DNA from: Chloroflexota bacterium
Lineage (GTDB): Bacteria; Chloroflexota; Limnocylindria; Limnocylindrales; CSP1-4
Assembly (NCBI GenBank): GCA_021777365.1
Contig: JAJYDP010000110.1
Span: forward strand, 1-11,233
Length of the DNA stretch: 11,233 nucleotides
Direction of reading: 5' to 3'
The notes beneath the pieces were generated by a model. The model was not told the origin of the DNA. It did not search any database and saw nothing but the letters and a program-made list of their open reading frames with translations. Below are positions 1 to 6,726 of this stretch, one piece after another (positions within the stretch are counted from its first letter, which is position 1; every line of letters starts with the position of its first letter). Made by a program: the position numbers and the translations under genes.

Positions 1-975
1 CTGCTGCGTTCCCTGCGGACGGTCGACGCGTCGCTGCCCGCCCTGGCCGATCCCGCCCGGCTGGGCGCGTCGTTCCCCCAGGCGCTCGCCCTGCTGGCCG
101 GCCTGCGCCCGGCGGCCGTCTTCACCACGGGCGGGTACGTGGCGCTCCCCGTGGCGATGGCCGCGGCGCTGCTGCGGGTGCCGCTCCTGCTCTGGGAGGG
201 GAACGTGATCCCGGGTCGCAGCGTGCGCGCCATCTCGCGGCTCGTGGACGTGCTGGCGGTCAGCTTCCCCCAGACATGCCGGCGCCTGCCCGGCCGCTGC
301 TACGTCACCGGCACGCCGATCCGCGACCTGGCGGGGGTGGACCGGCTCGCGGCGCGCCGGCACTTCGAGATCCCCGCCGACGCCAGGGCGGTCCTGGTCT
401 TCGGTGGATCGCAGGCCGTGCAGCGCTTCGATCGAGCGGTCGAGGAGGCGCTCCCCGAGCTTGCGGAGCGGGCGATCGTGCTGCATGTCACCGGGGAGTC
501 CGCGTACGGGGCGGCGCTCGCCCGGCGCGACGCGCTCCCGGAGCCTGCCCGCGAGCGGTACCGGCCCTACCCGTTCCTCCGCGAGGAGATGACCGACGCG
601 CTGGCCGCGGCCGACCTGGTGGTGGGCCGGGCGGGTGCCTCGACGATCGGCGAGGTGACCGCGATGGGGACGCCGCTGGTGCTGGTGCCGTACCCGCACG
701 CGGCGGCACACCAGGCGGCGAACGCCCGCTCGGTGGCCGACGCCGGCGCGGCCGTGGTGATCGCGGACGAGGCGTTCGACGGCGCCGCGCTCCTGGACGC
801 GGTGGGGATCCTGGCGGATCCGCGGCGTCACCTGGAGCTGAGCAGCGCGAGCCGGTCCCTGGCCCGGCCGGGTGCCGCGGACGCGGTCGCGGCCCTGGTG
901 CTCGCCCTGGCCGAACGACGGCCGCTGCCCACGCCGGGCGAGGTGCAGGCGCTCAGCCGCGGGGCGGCCGCATGA
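1..975 (+). CDS. murG: MurG, lipid II synthase (5' partial)
   Basis: Undecaprenyl-PP-MurNAc-pentapeptide GlcNAc transferase: it adds GlcNAc to lipid I on the cytoplasmic membrane face to give lipid II. The frame is open from base 1 with no start of its own, so the gene begins outside the window. 324 codons are visible against about 350-370 in the family, and the N-terminal glycine-rich loop is missing. Seen: TGGYVALP (about nt 127-150), an LLWEGNVIPG loop where the family usually has HEQNxxPG, VFGGSQAVQ (about nt 400), and the GT28-type C-terminal nucleotide-sugar site GRAGASTIGEV, whose Glu is codon 218, followed by VPYPHAAAHQAANA with the HQ pair. The TGA at 973-975 overlaps an ATG at 972. 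The family is secure. The WEGN loop and the GGSQAV variant (usually GGSQGA) are unusual. Confidence 0.93.
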   Translation: MLRSLRTVDASLPALADPARLGASFPQALALLAGLRPAAVFTTGGYVALPVAMAAALLRVPLLLWEGNVIPGRSVRAISRLVDVLAVSFPQTCRRLPGRCYVTGTPIRDLAGVDRLAARRHFEIPADARAVLVFGGSQAVQRFDRAVEEALPELAERAIVLHVTGESAYGAALARRDALPEPARERYRPYPFLREEMTDALAAADLVVGRAGASTIGEVTAMGTPLVLVPYPHAAAHQAANARSVADAGAAVVIADEAFDGAALLDAVGILADPRRHLELSSASRSLARPGAADAVAALVLALAERRPLPTPGEVQALSRGAAA

Positions 976-1015
976 CGGCCGGGGCGACCGCATGACGACA
1001 GTGACGCATCCATGA
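972..1015 (+). other. Relay of two 7-codon mini-ORFs joined by ATGA overlaps
   Basis: Three copies of CATGACG lie exactly 20 nt apart, with ATGs at 972, 992 and 1012, each in a different frame. The murG stop (973-975) overlaps ATG 972. That mini-ORF (MTAGATA) stops at 993-995, overlapping ATG 992. The second (MTTVTHP) stops at 1013-1015, overlapping the murB ATG at 1012. No strong Shine-Dalgarno sequence precedes murB, so re-initiation by a ribosome arriving from murG is plausible. MTTVT is also the MurB N-terminus, which suggests a local 20-bp duplication of the murB start. The overlaps are seen directly; the coupling role is inferred. Confidence 0.6.
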
Positions 1016-2013
1016 CGACCGTGACGACGCCGCGGCTCACCCCCGAGGACCAGGCACGCCTGGGCGCCGAGATCCAGCGGCGGCTGGGGATCCGGACGTC
1101 CCGGGACGAGCCGCTGGCGCGCTTCACCACCATGCGCGTCGGCGGTCCGGCCGACCTGTTCGCGGTCGCGCGCAACCTCTTCGAGCTGCGCGCGCTGGCC
1201 CGCTTCGCGCGGACCCACGAGCTGCCGCTCTTCCTGCTGGGGCGCGGGTCCGACCTGGTGATCTCCGACCGGGGGGTGCCCGGCCTGGTCGTGCACGTGC
1301 GCGCCGAGGGGATCCGGGTCGACGGGCCGCGGATCACGGTGGAGGCGGGCGTCCCCATGGCGCGCCTGGCGACCGTGGCGCGCGAGGCGGGGCTCTCCGG
1401 CGTGGAGTTCGCGCTCGCCATCCCGGGCACCGTGGGCGGCGCGGTCTGGGCCAACGCGGGAGCGCACGGGTCGGACGTGCGCACGGTGCTGGTGGAGGCG
1501 AGCGTCCTCTCCGGGGCGGACGGAATCGAGTCCGCGTTCGACGCCGATGGCCTCGGGCTGGCCTACCGGGAGAGCCGGCTCAAGCACCCGGCCTCGCGCG
1601 TGCCCGACCTGGTCACCTGGGCCACCTTCGCCCTCGTGCCCGCCGAGCGGTCCGTCATCGACGGGCGCCTGGACGAGATCCGCCGCTGGCGCCGGCTTCA
1701 CCAGCCGGTGGGGATGCCGTCGGCCGGAAGCGTCTTCCGCAACCCGGCGACCGGCCCGTCGGCCGGCGAGTTGATCGACCGGGCAGGGCTCAAGGGCCAC
1801 CGGATCGGTGGCGCGAGCGTGAGCCAGAAGCACGCGAACTTCATCGTGAACGACGGGCACGGCACGGCGGCGGACGTGCGCCGTCTCGCCGACCTGGTCC
1901 GGGGCACCGTCGCCGGGCGCTTCGGCGTCGAGCTGCAGCCGGAGGTCGTCTTCGCGGGCGACTGGTCCGGCTGGGAGGAGGGGGCCGCGTTGAGGCGCGA
2001 GGTCGACCAATGA
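1012..2013 (+). CDS. murB: MurB, UDP-N-acetylenolpyruvoylglucosamine reductase
   Basis: Cytoplasmic flavoenzyme that reduces UDP-GlcNAc-enolpyruvate with NADPH to UDP-MurNAc, the second committed step of peptidoglycan precursor synthesis. The 333-residue length fits the family. Visible in order: FAD-binding segment FTTMRVGGPADLF (38-50), LLGRGSDLVISDRG (75-88), VEFALAIPGTVGGAVWANAGAHG (131-153), YRESRLK with Arg186 (185-191), the catalytic-serine block SAGSVFRNP (Ser240), KHANFIVN (273-280), and QPEV with the conserved Glu311 near the C-terminus. The ATG at 1012 is chosen because it overlaps the last mini-ORF stop; residues 1-30 are poorly conserved, so a slightly later start cannot be excluded. 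The stop (2011-2013) overlaps the ddl start by four bases, implying one mRNA and coupled translation. Confidence 0.95.
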   Translation: MTTVTTPRLTPEDQARLGAEIQRRLGIRTSRDEPLARFTTMRVGGPADLFAVARNLFELRALARFARTHELPLFLLGRGSDLVISDRGVPGLVVHVRAEGIRVDGPRITVEAGVPMARLATVAREAGLSGVEFALAIPGTVGGAVWANAGAHGSDVRTVLVEASVLSGADGIESAFDADGLGLAYRESRLKHPASRVPDLVTWATFALVPAERSVIDGRLDEIRRWRRLHQPVGMPSAGSVFRNPATGPSAGELIDRAGLKGHRIGGASVSQKHANFIVNDGHGTAADVRRLADLVRGTVAGRFGVELQPEVVFAGDWSGWEEGAALRREVDQ

Positions 2014-3251
2014 GCGGATCGGCGTCGCACGACGCAGACGGCAGCTCCGGTAGCCCGGGGAGCGGCGGTCTCGAGCGCCCCGCGGCCCGCCGCCTCGGCG
2101 GGCCGCGCCCCCCGGTCGGCGGGGGCTCGCCGGCCTCCACCCCGGTGGCGGTCGTTCTCGGCGGTCCCTCCGCGGAGCACGACGTGTCGCTCGTCTCGGG
2201 TCGCGCCATCGCGGCGGCGCTCGCCGGCGTCGGCCACCCGGTGGAGGGCTGGCTGATCGACCTGGACGCGGGGTGGTGGCGGCTCCCCGGCCGCGCACTC
2301 GACCCCGCCCTGCCGACGGCCGACTACGACGATCCGCAGGCGCTGGGCGCGGAGGGGCCCTTGCGGGCCGGGCACGTCCTGGACGATCTCGCGGCCCGCG
2401 ACCCGGCGCCGGTCGCCTTCGTCGCCCTCCACGGCCCGTACGGCGAGGACGGCACGGTCCAGGCGCTCTGCGAGGCGGCCGGGCTGGTCTATACGGGGGC
2501 CGGCGTGGCGGCCTCGGCGGTGGGCATGGACAAGGCCCTCTTCAAGCGCCTGGTGGCCGCACTCGGCATGCCGGTGGTCCCGTGGCGCGAGGTCACTGCA
2601 GCGGCGCTCGAGGCGGACCGCGCGGGGACGCTGGCCGGCCTGCTCGGGTTTGCCCGCGCGCTGCCGGACCCGCGCCTGATGGTCAAGCCGGCCCGCCTGG
2701 GGTCGAGCGTGGGGATGACGATCGTGCACCGCCCCGACGATGCGGCCGCGCTGGAGGGCGCGCTGGGCGCCGCGCTCCACTACGACGACCGGATCCTGGT
2801 CGAGGCGTACCTGGATCATCCGCGCGAGCTCGAGATGGCGGTGCTGGGGAACGGGCCGGAGGACCTCGAGAGCCACGGCCCGGGCGAGGCCTTCCCGGGG
2901 CACGAGTTCTACGACTACGCCGCCAAGTACGCGCAGGGGGTCTCGACCACCACCGGGCACGCGGACGTGCCCGGGCCGCTGCGGGAGCGGCTGCACGCGC
3001 TCGCCCGCGAGGCATTCCTGGCCATCGGCGGGGAGGGCTTCGCGCGGGTGGACTTCCTGCTGGCAGGGGACGCGCTCTACCTCAACGAGCTCAACACGAT
3101 CCCCGGCTTCACGCCGATCAGTCTCTTCCCGACCATGTGCGAGGCGGACGGCGTCCCGTTCGCCGAGGTGTGCCAGCGGATCCTCGCCCTGGCGCTCGAC
3201 CGGGAGCGGCGGCGGCGGCGCCACCGGCTGACCCGGGCGGACCTGCCGTGA
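2010..3251 (+). CDS. ddl: Ddl, D-alanine--D-alanine ligase
   Basis: ATP-grasp ligase joining two D-alanines for the pentapeptide stem. Visible: VLGGPSAEHDVSLVSG (49-64), ALHGPYGEDGTVQ (139-151), GVAASAVGMDKALFK (165-179), ATP-binding VKPARLGSSVGMTIV (225-239), the omega-loop FYDYAAKYAQG (300-310) with the Tyr and Lys typical of Ddl rather than Van-type D-lactate ligases, and the metal/substrate block GFARVDFL...LNELNTIPGFTPISLFP (343-374). At 413 residues it is longer than the usual 300-370; most of the excess is a Gly/Ser/Pro-rich N-terminal stretch of about 45 residues plus a basic tail (DRERRRRRHR). The ATG at 2010 is favoured by the ATGA overlap with murB and a GAGG at 1999-2002. A GTG at 2145 would give a family-length protein but has no visible ribosome site. 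Confidence 0.95.
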   Translation: MSGSASHDADGSSGSPGSGGLERPAARRLGGPRPPVGGGSPASTPVAVVLGGPSAEHDVSLVSGRAIAAALAGVGHPVEGWLIDLDAGWWRLPGRALDPALPTADYDDPQALGAEGPLRAGHVLDDLAARDPAPVAFVALHGPYGEDGTVQALCEAAGLVYTGAGVAASAVGMDKALFKRLVAALGMPVVPWREVTAAALEADRAGTLAGLLGFARALPDPRLMVKPARLGSSVGMTIVHRPDDAAALEGALGAALHYDDRILVEAYLDHPRELEMAVLGNGPEDLESHGPGEAFPGHEFYDYAAKYAQGVSTTTGHADVPGPLRERLHALAREAFLAIGGEGFARVDFLLAGDALYLNELNTIPGFTPISLFPTMCEADGVPFAEVCQRILALALDRERRRRRHRLTRADLP

Positions 3252-3306
3252 TGGCCGGTGCGCCCGCGGGCACTCGCACGGCCGGTCCGGCAGGGCGGCG
3301 CGCGGC

Positions 3307-4131
3307 ATGACGCTGCCGATCCGCCGCGCGTCGCGCCGGCGGGCGCCCGGTATCCGCCGCGCATCCGCCGGGACGCCCGCCCGCCGGATCGCTGCCGCCG
3401 TGGTGGCGATCGCCGCCGCCGCCGCGATCTTCGGCGCCGGCACCTCGCCGGCGTTCGACATGCGCCAGCTCGACGTGCACGGCGCGTCCTACACCTCCAC
3501 CGCGTCGCTGGATGCCGCGCTGGGATTGACGGACTCCCCGCACCCGAACCTCTTCGCCCTGGACACCTCCCGCCTCCGCCGGTCGCTGCTCGCCCTGCCG
3601 GCCGTCTCCGACGCGCGCGTGACGGTGGAGCTGCCGGACCGGCTGGTGGTGCGGCTCACGGAGCGCCAGCCCATCCTGGTCTGGGCGGCGGCCGACCAGC
3701 GCTGGCTCGTGGACGTGAGCGGCGTGGTGATCGGCCCGACGTCCGCCGGCGCCCCCGACGCCGCTGGACTGCCGGTCTTCTCGGACGACCGCAGCGGACG
3801 CACCGCGCTGGCGCCCGGCGACACCATCGACCCGACGGACCTGGCCGTGGCGCGGCTCCTGGGGGCCCTCACGCCGGCGTCGCTGGGCAGCAGGGCCAGC
3901 GGACTCACCTTCGAGATCAACGACGCGAACGGCTTCACGGTCGCCGCGCAACCGCACGGCTGGCTGGCGATCTTCGGGATGTACACGCCGACGCTCCGGC
4001 CGCCGACCCTCATCCCGGCCCAGGTCCAGTGCCTGCGAAGCCTGCTGGGACAGGTGGGCGAGCGCAGGATCGTGACGGCCTACCTGTTCCCGGAGGGCGA
4101 CCAGTGCGGCACCTACACGACAGCGTCATGA
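3307..4131 (+). CDS. ftsQ: FtsQ/DivIB-type cell division protein
   Basis: Bitopic divisome protein linking the FtsZ/FtsA ring to the septal synthase through FtsL and FtsB. 274 residues. A basic cytoplasmic tail (1-27, many Arg) is followed by one Ala-rich membrane helix (about 28-44), then a periplasmic POTRA domain (about 50-121: FDMRQLDVHGA, LPAVSDARVTVELPDRLVVRLTERQP) and a beta domain (about 123-265; WLVDVSGVVIG at 133-143). This order and the place between ddl and ftsA identify it despite low sequence conservation. The start lies 55 nt after ddl; the ribosome site is weak (a GGCAGGGCGG stretch), and no upstream ATG is in frame after the ddl stop. Confidence 0.9.
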   Translation: MTLPIRRASRRRAPGIRRASAGTPARRIAAAVVAIAAAAAIFGAGTSPAFDMRQLDVHGASYTSTASLDAALGLTDSPHPNLFALDTSRLRRSLLALPAVSDARVTVELPDRLVVRLTERQPILVWAAADQRWLVDVSGVVIGPTSAGAPDAAGLPVFSDDRSGRTALAPGDTIDPTDLAVARLLGALTPASLGSRASGLTFEINDANGFTVAAQPHGWLAIFGMYTPTLRPPTLIPAQVQCLRSLLGQVGERRIVTAYLFPEGDQCGTYTTAS

Positions 4132-4152
4132 TGGGGGCGTGCCGGCGGGACG

Positions 4153-4237
4153 CGGAGACGGACCGGCGCGTCGCAGGGGGACCCGTCTCCGGGCGGGCGG
4201 CCGCCGGCAAGGCCGCCGCGCGGGCCCGCCTTGCCGG
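4153..4237. repeat. Two consecutive inverted repeats between ftsQ and sbp
   Basis: Arms 4153-4161 and 4183-4191 pair over 9 bp around a 21-nt loop. Arms 4204-4213 (CCGGCAAGGC) and 4228-4237 pair perfectly over 10 bp around 14 nt. Neither is followed by a T-run, so they are not classical intrinsic terminators. The right arm of the second covers the proposed -35 box at 4231-4236, so it could act as an operator or attenuating hairpin. Pairing is seen; the role is inferred. Confidence 0.5.
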
Positions 4238-4260
4238 GGTTGCTCGGGGTCGGGTAGCCT
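4231..4260 (+). promoter_or_regulatory. Probable sigma-70-type promoter before sbp-ftsA
   Basis: TTGCCG (4231-4236) and TAGCCT (4255-4260) are separated by 18 bp. The expected start of transcription near 4267 leaves a short leader that contains the strong ribosome site at 4278-4284. The boxes are imperfect but well placed in a 162-nt gap inside an otherwise compact operon. Confidence 0.4.
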
Positions 4261-4277
4261 TGCGCAGTCCGATTGCG

Positions 4278-4284
4278 AGGAGGT
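4278..4284 (+). promoter_or_regulatory. Ribosome binding site deciding the GTG start of sbp
   Basis: AGGAGGT lies nine bases before GTG 4294. It overlaps the sequence just after a possible in-frame TTG at 4273, so GTG 4294 is the right start. Confidence 0.75.
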
Positions 4285-4293
4285 GGGGACAAC

Positions 4294-4617
4294 GTGTGGA
4301 TCCCGCTGGCGGGGCTGCTCGTCGGCGTGCTGCTGGCCCTCGTCCTTCGCATCAACGTCAGCTACGAGCTCGCCCGATACTCGGCGGTGGGCATCCTGGC
4401 TGCGCTGGACTCCGTGCTGGGGGCGATCCGGGCCGAGCTGGACGGCAGCTACGACAACCGGATCTTCATCTCGGGTTTCATCGTGAACGCCCTGGTGGCG
4501 GTCCTCCTCACGTTCGTGGGCGACCGGCTGGGGCTGGACCTCTACCTCGTGGCACTCATCACGTTCGGCCTGCGCATCTTCCAGAACGTCGCCCTGATCC
4601 GGCGGCACTTCCTCTAG
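4294..4617 (+). CDS. sbp: Small basic protein, DUF1290 family membrane protein
   Basis: A 107-residue integral membrane protein with three hydrophobic stretches (about 3-18, 57-75, 80-95), a polar middle (RAELDGSYDNRIFISGF, about 46-62) and a basic end (RRHFL). It resembles the DUF1290 small basic protein found just before ftsA in Bacillus and other Gram-positive dcw clusters; its biochemical role is not established. GTG 4294 is chosen because of the AGGAGGT nine bases upstream. The stop is 32 nt before ftsA, so the two are probably co-transcribed. The position beside ftsA implies a division or envelope role, which is inference. Confidence 0.82.
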   Translation: MWIPLAGLLVGVLLALVLRINVSYELARYSAVGILAALDSVLGAIRAELDGSYDNRIFISGFIVNALVAVLLTFVGDRLGLDLYLVALITFGLRIFQNVALIRRHFL

Positions 4618-4649
4618 GCCGGGCGACACCTCCGATGAAGGGATAGGGC

Positions 4650-5885
4650 GTGGAGCGAGAAGCGGTCATCGCCGCCATCGACGTCGGCACCAGCAAGGTC
4701 GTCGCACTGATCGCCGAGATCAGCACCGACGGTGGGCTCTCCATCATCGGGAAGGGAGCGCCGACGTCGTCGGGCCTGAAGAAGGGCGTCGTGGTCAACA
4801 TCGACCAGACGGTCGCCTCCATCGCCAGCGCCCTCGAGCAGGCGGAGCGCACGAGCGGCGTACGGATCGAGTCGGCGTTCGTGGCCGTGGGCGGGAGCCA
4901 CATCGAGAGCCTCAACTCGCACGGCGCGGTCGCGGTGAGCGGCCACGACAAGGAAGTGAGCCGGGAGGACGAGGATCGCAGCATCGACGTCGCGCGTGCC
5001 GTCTCCATCCCGTCCAACCGCGAGATCCTCGACGTGATCACCCGCGGCTACACGGTCGACGGCCAGGAGGGCGTCAAGGACCCGATCGGGATGAGCGCGA
5101 CCCGCCTGGAGGTCGACGCCCACATCGTCACGGGCAGCGTCAGCGCAGTCCAGAACCTCTCCAAGTGCGTCGCGCAGGCAGGCATCCGCATCGAGCAGAA
5201 GGTGCCCGCGCCGCTGGCCGCCGCGGAGGCGGTCCTGACCGACACCGAGCGGGATCTCGGCGTCGCCGTCGCGGACATCGGTGCCGGGACCACGTCCCTG
5301 GCCCTCTTCATGGACGGCTGGCCCTTCCACACCGCGGTCCTGCCGGTCGGCGGCAACAACGTCACCAACGACCTGATGATCGGGCTGAAGACGAGCCTGC
5401 AGGTGGCCGAGGACGTGAAGGTGCAGCACGGCTGCGCCGACCTGCGGGCGGTCGCTCCCGAGGAACTCATCACGGTGAGCGTCTTCGGCGAGGACCAGGG
5501 CCGGACCATCCAGCGCGCCGAGGCCTGCGACATCATCGAGGCGCGGATGCGCGAGCTGTTCGAGCAGCTCGGCGCGCAGATCTCAGCGGCGGGCAAGGGC
5601 GGGATCCTCCCGGCCGGGATCGTCCTCACCGGGGGAGGCGCGCAGCTGGCCGGGGTCGCCGAGCTCGGCCGCGAGGTGCTGCAGATGCCGGTCCGGGTGG
5701 CCGGGCCCTCCGGCGTCGGCGGGCTGGTGGATCACCTGCTGACGCCCGCGTTCAGCACGTCGATCGGCCTGCTGCGGCTCTGGGAGCGCGAGTTCCGCCA
5801 GGGCGAGCCGGGTCGCTATGAATCGGCGCCCGCGGGCGGGGCGGTCGGCCGGCTGCGGGACTGGGTGCGGAACCTCTTCCCGTAG
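4650..5885 (+). CDS. ftsA: FtsA, actin-like membrane tether of the Z ring
   Basis: Actin/Hsp70-fold ATPase that binds the FtsZ C-terminal peptide and anchors Z-ring filaments to the membrane. 411 residues, usual length. Seen: phosphate-1 motif DVGTSKV (11-17), the 1C subdomain unique to FtsA (about 83-165), phosphate-2 motif DIGAGTTSL (209-217), adenosine motif VLTGGGAQL (325-333), and a short C-terminal amphipathic segment RLRDWVRNLFP (401-411) that serves as the membrane-targeting helix. The linker before it (about 380-400) is Gly/Ala-rich. GTG 4650 is preceded by AAGGGA at 4638-4643, six bases away. It follows sbp closely, but 912 nt separate it from ftsZ, which is unusual because the two genes are normally adjacent. 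Confidence 0.96.
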   Translation: MEREAVIAAIDVGTSKVVALIAEISTDGGLSIIGKGAPTSSGLKKGVVVNIDQTVASIASALEQAERTSGVRIESAFVAVGGSHIESLNSHGAVAVSGHDKEVSREDEDRSIDVARAVSIPSNREILDVITRGYTVDGQEGVKDPIGMSATRLEVDAHIVTGSVSAVQNLSKCVAQAGIRIEQKVPAPLAAAEAVLTDTERDLGVAVADIGAGTTSLALFMDGWPFHTAVLPVGGNNVTNDLMIGLKTSLQVAEDVKVQHGCADLRAVAPEELITVSVFGEDQGRTIQRAEACDIIEARMRELFEQLGAQISAAGKGGILPAGIVLTGGGAQLAGVAELGREVLQMPVRVAGPSGVGGLVDHLLTPAFSTSIGLLRLWEREFRQGEPGRYESAPAGGAVGRLRDWVRNLFP

Positions 5886-5923
5886 CAGCGCCCTTCCGCG
5901 GCAGCCTCGCTCGCCGGCGCCAC

Positions 5924-5944
5924 GAGCCCGGGCTCACGGCCCGG
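5924..5944. repeat. GC-rich palindrome and hairpin after ftsA
   Basis: GAGCCCGGGCTC (5924-5935) is a perfect 12-bp palindrome. It overlaps an alternative hairpin with arms CCGGGC (5928-5933) and GCCCGG (5939-5944) around a 5-nt loop. It sits about 40 nt after the ftsA stop, where a terminator would be, but there is no T-run. Confidence 0.4.
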
Positions 5945-5990
5945 TCGCGGGAGGCGCACCCGGAACGGCACGGCATCCCCGCTCCCGCTG

Positions 5991-6088
5991 CGGCGCCGGG
6001 CTGCCGGTGAGGTGCGTGCCATGTCCGCCGGCGATGGCGCGGCGCCGGCCTGCCGGTGAGGTGCGTGCCATGTCCGCCGGCGATGGCG
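5991..6088. repeat. 49-bp direct tandem duplication
   Basis: 5991-6039 and 6040-6088 are identical except for one base (G at 6000, C at 6049). A short partial third copy (GCCTGCCGGT) follows at 6091-6100. Each unit carries GCCAT...ATGGC arms around a central GCCGGC, so each could fold into a small hairpin. The near identity implies a recent or maintained duplication. Confidence 0.85.
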
Positions 6089-6253
6089 TGGCCTGCCGGT
6101 CGCTTGCATCCGCCTGCGATGCCGCGTCCCCTCCCATGCCGTGGGCGGCTCTCAATTGTGACCAATGCACGCCTCCAGAACGCGGGGCGACCAGGGGACC
6201 ACGCGCGACCGCAGACATCCGTGCGCGCCGGCCCTGGGACCCGCCCTCGCGCC

Positions 6254-6291
6254 GATTCTCGCGGGCTCAAGCGGCATCCGCTGCGAGAATC
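6254..6291. repeat. Bulged 14-bp inverted repeat
   Basis: Outer arms GATTCTCGC (6254-6262) and GCGAGAATC (6283-6291) pair perfectly over 9 bp. Inner arms AGCGG (6270-6274) and CCGCT (6278-6282) add 5 bp around a CAT loop, leaving one 7-nt bulge on the left side. No T-run follows. It may be an RNA structure or a protein-binding site. Confidence 0.6.
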
Positions 6292-6375
6292 GCAGGCGAG
6301 GCGTGGGGATCGCCGGGCCAGCACCGTCCCCGAGCCGTCCCGCGTCCACCTGGTGGGCGTTGGTCAAGAGCCCCA

Positions 6376-6540
6376 GGGCGCGGAGTGACCCAGGGCGCGC
6401 AGTGACCCAGGGGGGAGGCGGCTCCCGGGCGGGGAGTGACCCAGGGCGCGCAGTGACCCAGGGGGGAGGCGGCTCCCGGGCGCGGAGTGACCCAGGGCGC
6501 GGAGCGACCCAGGGGGGAGGCGGCTCCCGGGCGGGGACGG
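6376..6540. repeat. 51-bp tandem repeat array made of 17-bp modules
   Basis: Three full 51-bp units (6376-6426, 6427-6477, 6478-6528) plus a 12-bp fourth fragment. Each unit is three 17-bp modules: two similar ones ending AGTGACCCA and a divergent one, GGGGGGAGGCGGCTCCC. TGACCC recurs at 6386, 6403, 6437, 6454 and 6488, with CGACCC at 6505, giving alternating 17- and 34-bp spacing like iterons. The array ends about 140 nt upstream of the TATACT box before ftsZ. Confidence 0.9.
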
Positions 6541-6657
6541 ATGCTCGCCCGTCACTTCGGCGCCCCGCGACCGGACGGTCACGAGGCCGGAAGCCTTCGG
6601 CCGTCCGGCTCGCGCCGCACGCATCCACGCGACCTGCGGCGCTGGATGATCCCGGGG

Positions 6658-6687
6658 GTGCCCTCGGCGCTCGTGCCGGTCTATACT
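6658..6687 (+). promoter_or_regulatory. Probable ftsZ promoter
   Basis: TATACT at 6682-6687 is a good -10 box. The -35 is weak (GTGCCC, 6658-6663, 18-bp spacing). Transcription would start near 6694 and give a leader of about 100 nt before ftsZ. The same nine bases, CTATACTCC, occur before yggT. Confidence 0.5.
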
Positions 6688-6726
6688 CCGCCGAAGGTCT
6701 GACGCCGCCCCGGAGGGGGACGCGTC

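Noticed and set aside
2010..3251. Van-type D-Ala-D-Lac ligase
   Set aside because: The omega-loop FYDYAAKY carries the Tyr and Lys of ordinary Ddl, and the gene lies in a dcw cluster.
2273..3310. 345-codon + strand frame inside ddl
   Set aside because: Alternate frame of ddl with Arg/Gly/Ala-rich composition; ddl motifs are complete in the other frame.
1698..3461. 587-codon frame on the - strand opposite murB, ddl and ftsQ
   Set aside because: It is the antisense of clear conserved genes, rich in Arg/Pro/Ala, and a common artefact of high GC.
6376..6540. CRISPR array
   Set aside because: Units are head-to-tail without unique spacers; the 17-bp modules and 51-bp period are a plain tandem repeat and no cas genes are present.
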